Positions 50,439 through 60,807 are shown, numbered from the stretch's first letter. The stretch: 64,000 nucleotides of DNA from Mucilaginibacter conchicola (GCF_003432115.1 NZ_QWDC01000001.1:1240001-1304000); one strand, 5' to 3'. Notes: a model not told the origin generated them from the sequence alone. A program made the numbers and translations.

Positions 50439-51032
50439 ATGAACTTAAACTTAAAGGGCGTTTTAGCCTGCGGAGCTGTGCTATGTGCGTTAAATGTAAA
50501 AGCACAAAGGAATGATTATGTTATTAATGCCAAAGGCGATACCATCCACTGTGAAGTAAGCTCAAGCAAATACAAGATCAACGGTGGTAAATCCATCAAA
50601 ATGAAACCTGACTCAATACGGGAATACTACCGCTCAGAAAAAGACGAGTGCTTTAGGGCCGTATATCGCGAGAAAAAATCAAAAGCAGAATATTTTAAAG
50701 TATTAGAAAAAGGCAAGATCATGCTTTTTGAAGGTATTACTTCTTATGCAGGTGGTTTTTCACCAATGGGCGGGTACCATGGGGGTAGCTCAAGCACACA
50801 GTGGTATATCACCAAAGGCACTGATACTGTTAAAGAGGTAAAAAACAACGATTTTACGATGTTTAACCTGTTCGGAAAATCGCACAAAGCCAGGAAAAAT
50901 GATTTTGAAGAAATGATAAGCGATAACGCCGACGTTTTAGCAAAATATAAAGCCGAGGATAAATTTAGCTTTAAACAAGTGCGCAACCTGATACATATCT
51001 ACAACACAGGTGAGCCTTTTAAAGAAAAATAA
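50439..51032 (+). CDS. Secreted protein of unknown function (197 aa)
   Basis: 197 residues with a Sec signal peptide (MNLNLKGVLACGAVLCALNV then KAQ). The mature part begins with YVINAKGDTIHCEV, a beta-rich start seen in many uncharacterised Bacteroidota exported proteins, and has a Gly/Ser-rich loop (GGYHGGSSSTQWYI). No domain is named. It follows the deoxynucleoside kinase by 35 bp and ends at a strong terminator. Confidence 0.7.
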   Translation: MNLNLKGVLACGAVLCALNVKAQRNDYVINAKGDTIHCEVSSSKYKINGGKSIKMKPDSIREYYRSEKDECFRAVYREKKSKAEYFKVLEKGKIMLFEGITSYAGGFSPMGGYHGGSSSTQWYITKGTDTVKEVKNNDFTMFNLFGKSHKARKNDFEEMISDNADVLAKYKAEDKFSFKQVRNLIHIYNTGEPFKEK

Positions 51033-51049
51033 GACTTGACAATATCAGC

Positions 51050-51085
51050 AAGCCGGTTTCACAATAATGAAACCGGCTTTTCTTT
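51050..51085 (+). terminator. Terminator after the dNK/secreted protein pair
   Basis: AAGCCGGTTTC and GAAACCGGCTT, perfect 11-bp arms around ACAATAAT, then TTTCTTTT. Confidence 0.88.
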
Positions 51086-51244
51086 TGTAATGCTTTGTAT
51101 GCAAAAACAACAAACTTCTTTTACAAAAGCATGTACCAGCAAAACACAATCTCAAAGAAAAAGCCGCTCTATCCTGTAAATCAACTTAATCCCCATAGCT
51201 TTTCCACAATTGTAAAATGAACGGACAAATCCCGTAAAATTTGC

Positions 51245-51252
51245 TACTTTTG
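51245..51252 (+). promoter_or_regulatory. -7 box of pyrG
   Basis: TACTTTTG, a TAnnTTTG match, 61 bp before the ATG at 51314. The rest of 51086-51313 shows no feature. Confidence 0.45.
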
Positions 51253-51313
51253 TATCCCGTACACAAACAATTGGCAGCCCCCATTAAAACTGCCTTTGAT
51301 TTCAAAAAAAATC

Positions 51314-52924
51314 ATGACTAAATACATTTTTGTTACGGGTGGAGTTACCTCATCGTTAGGAAAAGGCATTATTTCGGCCTCATTAGCTAAACTTCTTCAG
51401 GCGCGCGGTTACCGCGTTACCATCCAAAAGTTCGATCCCTATATCAATATTGATCCGGGTACGCTTAACCCTTATGAACACGGCGAGTGCTATGTTACCG
51501 AGGATGGTGCCGAAACCGACCTTGACCTTGGCCACTACGAGCGTTTTTTGAACGTTCCAACTTCACAGGCTAACAACATTACCACCGGCCGTATCTACCA
51601 AAATGTAATTAACCGCGAGCGCGAGGGTGCTTTTTTGGGTAAAACCGTACAGGTAGTTCCGCACATTACTGATGAGATAAAACGCAACTTCCGCATATTG
51701 GGCGAAAGCGGCGATTATGATATTGTGATCACCGAAATCGGTGGCACCGTGGGCGACATCGAATCGTTGCCATTTGTAGAGGCGGTAAGGCAGTTTAAAT
51801 GGGAAGCAGGGCCAAATAATGCGCTGGTTATCCACCTAACGCTTATCCCCTTCCTGGCTGCAGCAGGCGAGCTGAAAACCAAGCCTACACAGCACTCGGT
51901 AAAAATGCTTTTAGAGTACGGTATCCAGCCGGATATACTGGTTTGCCGCACTGAACACCACATCAACGCCGACATCAGAAAAAAAATTGCACTTTTTTGT
52001 AACGTAAACATCAATGCGGTAATCGAATCAATGGATGCGCCTACCATTTACGACGTGCCATTGCTGATGCTGAAAGAGAAATTAGACCAGACCGTATTAA
52101 CCAAATTAAAGCTGCCGCATAAGAACGAGCCGAACCTGGAGAACTGGAAAGACTTTCTTGGCCGCTTAAAAAACCCTACTGCTGATGTTAAGATAGGCCT
52201 GGTAGGTAAATATGTAGAACTGCCTGATGCTTATAAATCAATCATCGAGGCATTTGTACACGCAGGTGCTAAAAACGAATGTAAAGTGCGTGTGGAATAT
52301 ATCCCATCGGCAAGTTTAACGGTAGAAAATGCAGTTGAAAAACTACGCGGCCTGCATGGTGTACTGGTTGCTCCAGGCTTTGGCGAGCGCGGTTTTGAGG
52401 GTAAGATAGAAGCTATCCGTTATGTACGCGAGAACAACATACCGTTCTTTGGTATATGTTTGGGTATGCAGTGTGCCGTTGTTGAGTTTGGCCGCCACGT
52501 GTTAGGCTACGCCGATGCAAGCAGCACCGAGATGAACCCGGAAACACCAAACCCGGTTATTGACATGATGGAAGAGCAAAAAACTGTGGTGAACAAAGGT
52601 GGCACCATGCGTTTAGGCGCTTACCCATGCGATATTAAAAAAGGAACAAAAGCAGCAGCGGCCTATGGCAAAACGCACATCAGCGAGCGTCACCGTCACC
52701 GTTACGAGTTTAATAACAAGTACTTACAGGAGTATGAAGCAGCAGGTTTAGTACCATCGGGCATTAACCCCGAGAACGGCCTTGTTGAGATAGTGGAGTT
52801 GAAAAACCATCCTTATTTTGTGGGTGCACAGTTTCACCCCGAATTAAAATCAACAGTTGCTAATCCGCACCCACTTTTTATTAACTTTGTCGCCGCTTCG
52901 CTGGCTTACGCCCGCAAGAACTAA
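51314..52924 (+). CDS. pyrG: CTP synthase
   Basis: 536 residues from the ATG at 51314, matching the conserved start [19 protein letters not shown]; an upstream in-frame start adds six residues. The synthase domain has [20 protein letters not shown] and the glutaminase domain has the nucleophile Cys in [12 protein letters not shown] with His/Glu in QFHPELKS. It aminates UTP to CTP using glutamine. yidC follows by 23 bp, the Bacteroidota order, so they are likely cotranscribed. Confidence 0.96.
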   Translation: MTKYIFVTGGVTSSLGKGIISASLAKLLQARGYRVTIQKFDPYINIDPGTLNPYEHGECYVTEDGAETDLDLGHYERFLNVPTSQANNITTGRIYQNVINREREGAFLGKTVQVVPHITDEIKRNFRILGESGDYDIVITEIGGTVGDIESLPFVEAVRQFKWEAGPNNALVIHLTLIPFLAAAGELKTKPTQHSVKMLLEYGIQPDILVCRTEHHINADIRKKIALFCNVNINAVIESMDAPTIYDVPLLMLKEKLDQTVLTKLKLPHKNEPNLENWKDFLGRLKNPTADVKIGLVGKYVELPDAYKSIIEAFVHAGAKNECKVRVEYIPSASLTVENAVEKLRGLHGVLVAPGFGERGFEGKIEAIRYVRENNIPFFGICLGMQCAVVEFGRHVLGYADASSTEMNPETPNPVIDMMEEQKTVVNKGGTMRLGAYPCDIKKGTKAAAAYGKTHISERHRHRYEFNNKYLQEYEAAGLVPSGINPENGLVEIVELKNHPYFVGAQFHPELKSTVANPHPLFINFVAASLAYARKN

Positions 52925-52947
52925 GTTACAGTACGAGAAACAGATAA

Positions 52948-54768
52948 ATGGATAAGAATACATTCACAGGATTATTCCTGATCATGATCATCCTTGGGGT
53001 TGGCGTCTTTTTAATGAAGCCAAACGAGGCCGAGATCAAAAAAGAACAGCTTACTGTTCACCAGGACTCAATAAAAAAAGGCTTAATAAAAGCCCCTGCC
53101 AAAGCAGATACTACAGCAAAAATTGCGGTAGTTGATTCAACTGCAATAAAAGGCCCTTTTGGTGGTGCAATTAACGGCAACCAACAATTTGTTACTTTAG
53201 AGAATGATGATGTTCGCATCAAATTAAGCACTAAAGGTGGCCGCGTTTACAGCGCCGAGCTTAAAAAGTACCTTACCTATGGCAAAAAGCCGTTGGTATT
53301 GTTTGATGGCGATAAAAACACTTTCGGCCTTAGCCTTGCCACTGCCGGTAAGAACTTTAACACCAATGATCTTTACTTTACGCCAAGCTCAACAGCGCTA
53401 ACAGTAGCCGGTCAGGATTCATCATCGGTTACCATGCGTTTAAGCTACAGCCCTACGCAGTACATCGATTATGTGTACAGCTTAAAAGGTACAGGCTTTA
53501 AAGTGGGTTTAACCATCCGCTCAACCGGCATGGACCAGGTGTTGGCTAACAGCAATGTGTACAGCTTAAACTGGAACGCCAGCCTTAACAAACTTGAAAA
53601 AGACCTTAAACAAGAGCGCCAGTACTCTACTGTGTACTACAAAAACACAGATGGCGACGTAGATTACCTGTCTGAAGCGAAAGATGAGCAAAAAAGCATT
53701 GCTGACAAAAAAATGCAATGGGTTGCTTTTAAACAACACTTTTTCTCAAGCGTATTGATCGCTAAAGATGGTATTGCAAAATCTGACCTTTCTGTTGTTA
53801 CAAACGTAGCAGATACTGCAGGTGTTAAAGAAATGAAAGCCGGCTTGCAACTAAACCGTGATGCAAGCGGTGCCGTACCGTTAGAGTTTTACTTTGGCCC
53901 TAACCAGTTCAACACCTTAAAAGAGCAAGGTTACGATCTGCAAAAGATCATTAACCTGGGCTGGGGACCGTTAAAATACATTAACCAGTTTGCGGTGTTG
54001 CCGGTGTTCAACTTCCTTAAACAGTTTAACTGGAACTACGGATTGATCATCCTTGCGCTTACCGTATTGTTGAAGTTGGTATTATCGCCGCTTACCTACA
54101 AATCATACCTATCAATGGCTAAAATGCGTGTTATTAAGCCGGAGATGGATGAGATAAAAGCTAAAGTTGGTGAAGATAACCCTACCCTTTTACAACAGGA
54201 ATACTTAAAACTTTACAAAAAAGCAGGTGTAAACCCACTGGGTGGTTGTTTGCCATTATTGTTGCAAATGCCTATCGTAATTGCATTCTTCCGTTTCTTC
54301 CCGAGCTTGTTTGAGCTTCGCGGACAGAACTTCCTTTGGATGCATGACCTATCGACCTATGATGATGTGATCAAGTTTTCGACCAACATCCCTATCATAG
54401 GTAACCACATCAGCGCAATGTGTTTGCTGATGACGATCTCAACCTTGATCTATACGTATTTCAACAACCAGATCTCGGGTGCTACAGGCCAAATGAAGTA
54501 CATTGGTTACATTACACCATTCATCTTCTTTGCTACGCTGAACAGCTACCCTGCCGGTTTGAACTACTACTACTTCCTGGCCAACATGTTCACCTTCTTA
54601 CAACAATACCTGATCAAATTCATGGTGGATGATAAGAAGATCCATGCCCAGATCCAGGAAAACAAAAAGAAACCTGAAGATCCTAAAAAGAAAAAATCAG
54701 GCTTCGCTGCCAAAATGGAAGAAATGATGCGCCAGCAACAACAGGTGCAGACTAAGAAAGGTAAGTAA
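52948..54768 (+). CDS. yidC: Membrane protein insertase YidC
   Basis: 606 residues. An N-terminal helix (about 4-22) is followed by the large periplasmic beta domain of Gram-negative YidC (about 60-345). The insertase core then starts at FNWNYGLIILALTVLLKLVL, with KMRVIKPEMDEIKAK and NPLGGCLPLLLQMPIVIAFF, and further helices to about 565. The basic, Gln-rich tail (KKPEDPKKKKSG, MMRQQQQVQ) fits ribosome contact. It inserts membrane proteins with or without SecYEG. It ends with a clear terminator. Confidence 0.95.
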   Translation: MDKNTFTGLFLIMIILGVGVFLMKPNEAEIKKEQLTVHQDSIKKGLIKAPAKADTTAKIAVVDSTAIKGPFGGAINGNQQFVTLENDDVRIKLSTKGGRVYSAELKKYLTYGKKPLVLFDGDKNTFGLSLATAGKNFNTNDLYFTPSSTALTVAGQDSSSVTMRLSYSPTQYIDYVYSLKGTGFKVGLTIRSTGMDQVLANSNVYSLNWNASLNKLEKDLKQERQYSTVYYKNTDGDVDYLSEAKDEQKSIADKKMQWVAFKQHFFSSVLIAKDGIAKSDLSVVTNVADTAGVKEMKAGLQLNRDASGAVPLEFYFGPNQFNTLKEQGYDLQKIINLGWGPLKYINQFAVLPVFNFLKQFNWNYGLIILALTVLLKLVLSPLTYKSYLSMAKMRVIKPEMDEIKAKVGEDNPTLLQQEYLKLYKKAGVNPLGGCLPLLLQMPIVIAFFRFFPSLFELRGQNFLWMHDLSTYDDVIKFSTNIPIIGNHISAMCLLMTISTLIYTYFNNQISGATGQMKYIGYITPFIFFATLNSYPAGLNYYYFLANMFTFLQQYLIKFMVDDKKIHAQIQENKKKPEDPKKKKSGFAAKMEEMMRQQQQVQTKKGK

Positions 54769-54817
54769 GTTGATTAGTGATCGGTTAATTAGAGATTAGT
54801 TGACCATCGCGATATAG

Positions 54818-54857
54818 AAAAAGACCCGTGGTTGAAAAAACTGCGGGTCTTTTTGTT
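54818..54857 (+). terminator. pyrG-yidC terminator
   Basis: AAAAAGACCCG and CGGGTCTTTTT, 11-bp arms, then TTTG. The preceding 54770-54808 holds GATTAGTGATCGGTTAATTA-type words. Confidence 0.85.
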
Positions 54858-54870
54858 TTGACCTGCTGTA

Positions 54871-54941
54871 GTTCGGGTGAGGACACCCGAACAGGAAAGG
54901 AATGTAATATCACTCCCCGTTCAGGTGTCCTCACCTGAACG
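54871..54941. repeat. Two family C palindromes with altered stems
   Basis: GTTCGGGTG-AGGA-CACCCGAAC (54871-54892) and CGTTCAGGTG-TCCT-CACCTGAACG (54918-54941). The GTG(AGGA/TCCT)CAC core is as at 9262-9367, but the stems differ with compensating changes on both arms. Confidence 0.85.
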
Positions 54942-54983
54942 AAATATTATCCATAAATAACTAAATTTATTAGCAATTATATT

Positions 54984-54991
54984 TACATTTG
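54984..54991 (+). promoter_or_regulatory. -7 box directly upstream of the exonuclease-GIY-YIG gene
   Basis: TACATTTG, an exact match, ends only 8 bp before the ATG at 55000. Transcription should start within a few bases of the start codon, so the mRNA may be leaderless. Confidence 0.55.
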
Positions 54992-54999
54992 TTATTACC

Positions 55000-56364
55000 A
55001 TGTATGCAATTGTAGATATCGAGACGACGGGTGGGCATGCCAGTGCTAACGGCATTACCGAGGTGGCTATTTGCATACACGATGGTAAAAAAGTTACCCG
55101 CCGGTTTGAGACCCTGGTTAATCCGCAGCGCGACATTCCCGTTTATATCAGCGCGCTAACAGGCATCACCAACGAGATGGTGCAAAAGGCTCCGTTATTT
55201 GAGGATGTTGCTGCCGAGATATTCCACCTGCTTAAAGGGCAAATATTCGTAGCGCATAACGTTAATTTCGACTACTCTTTTCTGCGTTATCACCTAAATG
55301 CTGCCGGTTACGAGATAAACCTCAATAAACTTTGTACCGTTAGGTTGGGGCGTAAAATAATGCCGGGGCTAATGTCATATAGTCTGGGTAAGCTTTGTAC
55401 GCACCTGGGCATTGCCAACAATGCCCGCCATCGCGCCATGGGCGATGCTGAGGCTACTTCGCAACTGTTCTCTATCCTGATGAGTAAGGATAGTGATAAC
55501 CACATCAGTAAAGCACTAAAACAAAACAGCAAAGAGCAAAGGCTGCCGGCCAATTTGCCCAAGGCGGATATCGAGGCCCTGCCGCCAAACCCCGGAGTGT
55601 ATTACTTTCATGATCATAAAGGCAAAGTGATATACGTAGGCAAGGCAAAAAATCTGCGTAAGAGGGTTATCAGTCATTTTACCGGTAACAACCCCAACCT
55701 GCAAAGGCAGGAGTTTTTAAAGAACATCCATCATATCACCCATCAGGTTTGTGGTACCGAATTGATCGCTTTTGTGCTGGAAGCCGTAGAGATAAAACGC
55801 CTTTGGCCAAAGTACAACCGATCATTAAAACGCTTTGAAAATACTTTTGGCATTTATATGTACGAGGACCAGCGCGGCTACCTGCGCCTGGCGGTTGACA
55901 AGCACCGCAAGCACATGCCTGCTGTTTATGCCTGCAACTCACTGCTGGAAGGCCATAACCTGCTGAATACCCTTATCGAGACATTCGGCCTTTGCCCTAA
56001 GCTTTGCTTTATACAAAAGAATGACCAGCCCTGCAGCGGCACCAACGTTGGCGCCTGCGCCTGCGAGGGACACGAGTCGCCGAACGATTATAATGAACGT
56101 ATTGATGCTGCCTTAGAGCAACTAAAGAAAGCCCTGCCCACTTTCGCTATCCGCGATGAAGGCCGTACCGATGATGAACATAGCTGTATCTTGATAGAAG
56201 AAGGCCGTTTCTATGGTATGGGCTACATATCCCACTACTACAATGCCGATAACCTGCAGGCGTTAAAAAACTACCTTACCCCCTACCCGGGTAATGATTA
56301 TATCCGCAATATTGTAACGGGCTATGCCGACCGTTTTCCGCAACGGAAGGTGATGTTTGCGTAG
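55000..56364 (+). CDS. DnaQ-like exonuclease fused to GIY-YIG (UvrC-N-like) nuclease
   Basis: 454 residues. Residues 1-170 are a DEDDh exonuclease: Asp and Glu in VDIETTGG, Asp in AHNVNFDYSFLRYHL and His/Asp in RHRAMGDAEAT. Residues about 195-275 are a GIY-YIG nuclease: PGVYYFHDHKGKVIYVGKAK with RKRV and the later Glu in VLEAVEIKRLWPKYN. The remaining 180 residues are unassigned and include Cys residues (CPKLCF, CSGTNVGACACEGH). It resembles the first half of UvrC or E. coli Cho joined to a proofreading-type exonuclease and lacks the UvrC RNase H and HhH parts. Probably a DNA repair nuclease acting on damaged or branched DNA. Confidence 0.9.
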   Translation: MYAIVDIETTGGHASANGITEVAICIHDGKKVTRRFETLVNPQRDIPVYISALTGITNEMVQKAPLFEDVAAEIFHLLKGQIFVAHNVNFDYSFLRYHLNAAGYEINLNKLCTVRLGRKIMPGLMSYSLGKLCTHLGIANNARHRAMGDAEATSQLFSILMSKDSDNHISKALKQNSKEQRLPANLPKADIEALPPNPGVYYFHDHKGKVIYVGKAKNLRKRVISHFTGNNPNLQRQEFLKNIHHITHQVCGTELIAFVLEAVEIKRLWPKYNRSLKRFENTFGIYMYEDQRGYLRLAVDKHRKHMPAVYACNSLLEGHNLLNTLIETFGLCPKLCFIQKNDQPCSGTNVGACACEGHESPNDYNERIDAALEQLKKALPTFAIRDEGRTDDEHSCILIEEGRFYGMGYISHYYNADNLQALKNYLTPYPGNDYIRNIVTGYADRFPQRKVMFA

Positions 56365-56381
56365 GATCTGCCTCTTTCCGC

Positions 56382-56467
56382 GCGTCATTGCGAGGTACGA
56401 AGCAATCTCTGAACTATACAGAGCCGCTTGTCCTAAAGGGAGATTGCTTCGTACCTCGCAATGACGC
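56382..56467. repeat. Intergenic palindrome, family B copy 5
   Basis: GCGTCATTGCGAGGTACGAA and its inverse, with the GCAATCTC/GAGATTGC inner arms. It lies after the exonuclease gene. Confidence 0.85.
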
Positions 56468-56548
56468 TTGTAGAGTTGTCATTCGTTGAAACAAAACCAC
56501 TATCCTAAAAGTTAATATATTATACTTTAACTATCAAAAACCACAAAG

Positions 56549-57085
56549 ATGGATAGCATTAACCAGCAACAACCCGAAGATAATTTTGAGAATTTGGAAG
56601 GCAACGAAGCATGGAAAAAGATGAAAGAACTGGCAGAAGCGGCATCAAGCTGTTTCTTCTGCAGTAATATAAAAACCGGACTGCCTTTCTCTACAAGGCC
56701 TATGTCGCCGCAAAAGATAGATGACAACGGCGACCTGTGGTTCCTGAGTGCTGATGACAGCCATAAAAATGACGAAATAGGCAAAGACCCTTTTGTACAA
56801 CTGTTATTTCAAGGCTCGGCACATTCAGATTTCCTGAACGTTTACGGCACTGCCGAGATCAGTAAAGACAAAGAAAAGATAAAAGAGCTATGGCAACCCA
56901 TCCTCAAAACATGGTTCACCGAAGGTGAGGATGATCCGCGCATTACCGTTATCAAAGTATCACCCACCCAGGGCTATTACTGGGATAACAAGCACGGCAA
57001 CGCCATTGCATTTGTAAAACAACTGGTAGGCGCAGCAATAGGCAAAACGCTGGATGATTCTATTGAAGGGAAATTGGAAGCGTAG
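56549..57085 (+). CDS. Pyridoxamine 5'-phosphate oxidase-like (general stress) protein
   Basis: 178 residues of the split-barrel flavin-binding fold in the general stress protein 26 group: FFCSNIKTGLPFSTRPMSPQ, GDLWFLSADDSHKNDEIGKD and VYGTAEISKDKEKIKELW. It likely binds FMN or FAD; catalytic activity is not known for most members. It is transcribed alone and converges with pyrF across a word repeat. Confidence 0.85.
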   Translation: MDSINQQQPEDNFENLEGNEAWKKMKELAEAASSCFFCSNIKTGLPFSTRPMSPQKIDDNGDLWFLSADDSHKNDEIGKDPFVQLLFQGSAHSDFLNVYGTAEISKDKEKIKELWQPILKTWFTEGEDDPRITVIKVSPTQGYYWDNKHGNAIAFVKQLVGAAIGKTLDDSIEGKLEA

Positions 57086-57097
57086 CTTCTGAAGAGA

Positions 57098-57238
57098 GTC
57101 AGGAATCAAGAGACAAGAATCAAGACCGGAATTCTGTCCTCGTTCTTAGTTCTTAACCCTATTTCGACTGCAATTTATAGAAAGAGCCAAGATCAAAGTT
57201 CTGTCTTGATTCTTGGCTCTTAATTCTTGATTCTACTA
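57098..57238. repeat. Degenerate word repeat between the stress protein gene and pyrF
   Basis: Starts 13 nt after one stop with GTCAGGAATCAAGAGACAAG and ends 5 nt before the other stop with CTTAATTCTTGATTC. CAAGAATCAAGAC (57114-57126) is perfectly inverted at 57203-57215. The gap is thus filled from edge to edge between convergent genes. Confidence 0.75.
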
Positions 57239-57243
57239 TATCA

Positions 57244-58077
57244 CTAAATAACTCCCGCTTTCTCCAACTCTTCCTGCATTTGTTGTTGCAGTTTAAGGGC
57301 TTCGGCACGGGCTGCTTCGGCAAAGTTTTCGTCGTTGCCGGCGTAGATAATACCGCGTGATGAGTTTACGATCAAACCGCAATCTTTGGTCATACCATAT
57401 TGGCAAACATCCTGCAGGCTACCGCCCTGTGCACCAACTCCCGGTACTAACAGGAAGTTATCAGGCGCGTGCTTGCGGATGTCGGTAAACTCTGTGCTTT
57501 TGGTAGCGCCAACTACATACATTAACCTATCGGCACCGGCCCAGGTATTGGCTTTTTTAATAACGGTTTCGTACAAATAGCCATCGCCCGTATTCAGGTA
57601 TTGGAAATCCTTACTACCTACAGATGAGGTTAGCGCCAGGATAATTACCCATTTACCTTCATATTTAAGGTATGGCGTAACACTATCGTTCCCCATGTAT
57701 GGCGTAACAGTAATAGCATCAAAATCCATCCCGGTGTTCTCTTTATCAAAAAAAGCTTTGGCGTAGTTATCAGAGGTGTTACCGATGTCGCCGCGCTTTG
57801 CATCAATTATGCTCAGGATATCTTTAGGGATGTATTGCTCTGTAGAAATTAAGCTTTGCAAACCTTTTAAACCGCGGGCTTCGTAGAAAGCAGCGTTAGG
57901 TTTGTAGGCTATACAAAGGTCTTTAGTAGCATCAATTATACGCTTGTTGAACTCAAAAACCGGGTCGGGATATTCTTTCAAAAATGCCGGTATCTTATCG
58001 ATATCCGTATCCAGTCCAACACATAAGAATGATTTTTTTTGTTTGATCTGCTCAATAAGCTGCGCGCGCGTTATCAT
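57244..58077 (-). CDS. pyrF: Orotidine 5'-phosphate decarboxylase, type 2
   Basis: 277 residues from the ATG at 58077; an upstream in-frame ATG at 58107 is less likely. The catalytic Lys-Asp array is in [20 protein letters not shown], and the start [15 protein letters not shown] is the type 2 pattern. The C-terminal region has [14 protein letters not shown] and [11 protein letters not shown], which bind phosphate. It decarboxylates OMP to UMP in pyrimidine synthesis. Confidence 0.94.
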   Translation of the reverse strand: MITRAQLIEQIKQKKSFLCVGLDTDIDKIPAFLKEYPDPVFEFNKRIIDATKDLCIAYKPNAAFYEARGLKGLQSLISTEQYIPKDILSIIDAKRGDIGNTSDNYAKAFFDKENTGMDFDAITVTPYMGNDSVTPYLKYEGKWVIILALTSSVGSKDFQYLNTGDGYLYETVIKKANTWAGADRLMYVVGATKSTEFTDIRKHAPDNFLLVPGVGAQGGSLQDVCQYGMTKDCGLIVNSSRGIIYAGNDENFAEAARAEALKLQQQMQEELEKAGVI

Positions 58078-58332
58078 ATTAGCGTGTAATTGATTATGGT
58101 GCGGCAAAACTACATAAATATAGCCAACGCTTAATTTTTTTAATAAATTTGCATTCTAAGAATAATTGATTAACATTGCAGTGTTTTCCTGAATTATTTC
58201 TTGTACCAAAGAAACAATTTTAATTTCCACGTTTTTATTATCTGATCTTAATACTTACCTGGGTTAACATTGTATATCAGGACTTCCGAACAACTTTCAT
58301 TATAAAAATCCCATTGAACTATATTTCATAAT

Positions 58333-59952
58333 ATGTCTGAGACAACTGAATTGAACGACAAACTCGTTTCTGAGTTGCGCGAAATTGCTAAGAGTTTAGG
58401 TATTGCCGAAGCTGATGAACTGCGCAAAGCACCGCTTATTGCAGCTATAACTGAGCAACAACAACTGATAGCCGTAGCACGGGAACAACAAAATATAACC
58501 AACAACAATTACGCTGAAAAAACCGCCGAGGCTGCCCCTGCTGCCGAAGCTGAAGATAAACCCCGCAAACGCACACGTGTAGTTAAGGGTAAAGAACAGC
58601 CACGCGTTGAAGTACGTTTGGATGATACCAACCTGTTTGACCAGCAGGAAGAAGAAGCACAGCCCGAATCGCAGGAAACACCTGCTGCCGAAGTTGTAGC
58701 AGAAACAGCCACTGAAGCACCCCAAGCAGGCCAGCCTGATGCAGCACCAATTGCAGAAACCGGCCGCCCGCAGAAATTTGACCGCCGCAACAACCAGCAG
58801 CAGCAAAAAGCACAGGAACCAGCCATTAACATGGACTTTGATAACGTAATTGTTAACGAAGGTGTACTGGAGATAATGCCTGATGGTTACGGTTTCCTTC
58901 GCTCATCAGACTATAACTACTTAACTTCTCCTGATGATATTTATGTATCACAGTCGCAGATAAAATTATTTGGTTTAAAAACCGGTGATACCGTACGTGG
59001 CAGCATCCGCCCGCCAAAAGAAGGCGAGAAATACTTCCCGCTGGTACGTGTTGAAGCTATCAACGGCCGCATCCCTGCCGAGGTGCGCGACCGTGTACCT
59101 TTTGACCACTTAACGCCGCTTTTCCCGTCAGAAAAGCTGAGCCTGTTTACCGATCCTAACAACTACTCAACCCGCATCATGGACCTGTTCTCGCCTATTG
59201 GTAAAGGTCAGCGTGGTTTGATCGTAGCACAGCCTAAGACCGGTAAAACCATGTTGTTAAAAGATGTTGCTAACGCGATAGCAAAAAATCACCCAGAGGT
59301 TTACCTCATCATCCTGTTGATAGATGAGCGCCCTGAAGAGGTTACCGATATGGCACGCAGCGTACGTGCCGAAGTAGTTTCATCAACTTTTGATGAGCCT
59401 GCTGAGCGCCACGTAAAAATTGCCAACATCGTTTTAGAAAAAGCTAAACGTATGGTTGAGTGTGGCCACGATGTAGTGATCCTGTTGGATTCTATTACCC
59501 GTTTGGCACGTGCTTACAACACCGTTGCCCCTGCATCAGGTAAAATATTATCGGGTGGTGTGGATGCCAACGCGTTGCACAAACCAAAACGTTTCTTTGG
59601 TGCGGCCCGTAACATTGAGGATGGCGGTTCATTAACTATTATTGCAACAGCACTTACCGAGACCGGCTCTAAAATGGATGAGGTTATCTTTGAAGAATTT
59701 AAAGGTACCGGTAACATGGAACTTCAGTTGGATCGTAAGCTATCTAACAAACGTATATTCCCTGCTATTGATATTACAGCATCAAGCACCCGCCGCGATG
59801 ATCTGTTGCTTGACCGCGATACCCTGCAACGTATCTGGATACTGCGTAACCACCTTGCGGATATGAACTCGCAGGAGTCGATGGAATTTTTACAGGCTCA
59901 AATTCGTGGTACAAAAACTAACGAAGAGTTCTTAATATCAATGAATTCATAA
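58333..59952 (+). CDS. rho: Transcription termination factor Rho, with N-terminal insert
   Basis: 539 residues, about 120 longer than E. coli Rho. Residues 1-45 hold the N-terminal Rho domain ([18 protein letters not shown]); 55-165 are an acidic, Gln- and Ala-rich low-complexity insert ([15 protein letters not shown]). The RNA-binding cold-shock part ([19 protein letters not shown]), Walker A ([12 protein letters not shown]), Walker B ([16 protein letters not shown]) and R-loop region are intact. The insert is usual in Bacteroidota and may bind RNA or promote condensates. A hairpin follows the gene. Confidence 0.95.
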   Translation: MSETTELNDKLVSELREIAKSLGIAEADELRKAPLIAAITEQQQLIAVAREQQNITNNNYAEKTAEAAPAAEAEDKPRKRTRVVKGKEQPRVEVRLDDTNLFDQQEEEAQPESQETPAAEVVAETATEAPQAGQPDAAPIAETGRPQKFDRRNNQQQQKAQEPAINMDFDNVIVNEGVLEIMPDGYGFLRSSDYNYLTSPDDIYVSQSQIKLFGLKTGDTVRGSIRPPKEGEKYFPLVRVEAINGRIPAEVRDRVPFDHLTPLFPSEKLSLFTDPNNYSTRIMDLFSPIGKGQRGLIVAQPKTGKTMLLKDVANAIAKNHPEVYLIILLIDERPEEVTDMARSVRAEVVSSTFDEPAERHVKIANIVLEKAKRMVECGHDVVILLDSITRLARAYNTVAPASGKILSGGVDANALHKPKRFFGAARNIEDGGSLTIIATALTETGSKMDEVIFEEFKGTGNMELQLDRKLSNKRIFPAIDITASSTRRDDLLLDRDTLQRIWILRNHLADMNSQESMEFLQAQIRGTKTNEEFLISMNS

Positions 59953-59959
59953 TATTTTC

Positions 59960-60014
59960 ACGCATAAAGGAGTTATAAATAACATAAGGTTAATTGTAAC
60001 TCCTTTGCGTTTTA
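59960..60014 (+). terminator. Hairpin after rho
   Basis: ACGCATAAAGGAGTTA (59960-59975) and TAACTCCTTTGCGT (59997-60010) followed by TTTAG. A likely terminator. Confidence 0.65.
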
Positions 60015-60042
60015 GTAAAATTTGTGATACCTTCATAGCTTT

Positions 60043-60771
60043 ATGGGCGTTAAAAAACATCTACCGAATGCAATTACGTGCGCTAACCTGTTTAGCGGCT
60101 GTGTAGGTATTGTTTTTACTTTTCAGGATAACCTCATATTTGCAGCCTATGCCATTTTCCTGGCAGCCATATTCGATTTTTTTGACGGTTTTGCTTCAAG
60201 GGTACTACAATCTTTCTCGGGTATAGGTAAAGATCTGGACTCGTTGGCCGATATGGTGAGCTTTGGCGTACTGCCATCAGCCATTATGTATATGCTGATG
60301 CTGCAAACCAAGCAGATACCTAACGTAAGCGAATGGTTAAACTTTATTGCTTTCCTTATTCCTGTATTTTCGGCATTAAGGCTGGCCAAGTTTAATAATG
60401 ATACCCGCCAGGCCGAGAGTTTTATAGGCTTGCCAACACCTGCAAACGCTATCCTGATAGCATCTATCCCGCTAATATTATCGCAGTACAGCAATGTAGC
60501 GCATTACATCCTTAAGCCTTACGTGCTATCAGCATTTATTATAGTGATGTGTGCCTTATTAGTGGCCGAATTACCGCTGATGTCGTTAAAATTTAAAGAC
60601 CGCGACTTTAACAAAAACTTTTACAGGTATTTATTACTGCTATTTTCGGCAATACTCATTCTATTTTTTAAATTTGCGGCGGTTCCGGTGGTTATTGTAA
60701 TGTATATCACCCTATCGTTAATTCAATTAAAATTTGCAGATCATACGCTGGCAGGCGGTTCAAAAAAATAA
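60043..60771 (+). CDS. pssA: CDP-diacylglycerol-serine O-phosphatidyltransferase
   Basis: 242 residues with about seven hydrophobic helices. The CDP-alcohol phosphotransferase motif is complete: DGFASRVLQSFSGIGKDLDS followed by LAD (DG-x2-AR-type start, then G-x3-D-x3-D). It makes phosphatidylserine, the precursor of phosphatidylethanolamine. The N-terminus HLPNAITCANLFSGC is typical of PssA. purS follows by 36 bp. Confidence 0.9.
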   Translation: MGVKKHLPNAITCANLFSGCVGIVFTFQDNLIFAAYAIFLAAIFDFFDGFASRVLQSFSGIGKDLDSLADMVSFGVLPSAIMYMLMLQTKQIPNVSEWLNFIAFLIPVFSALRLAKFNNDTRQAESFIGLPTPANAILIASIPLILSQYSNVAHYILKPYVLSAFIIVMCALLVAELPLMSLKFKDRDFNKNFYRYLLLLFSAILILFFKFAAVPVVIVMYITLSLIQLKFADHTLAGGSKK

Positions 60772-60807
60772 CCGTTTAACAGGTATCATCCTCTTTAACT
60801 TCAAAAA

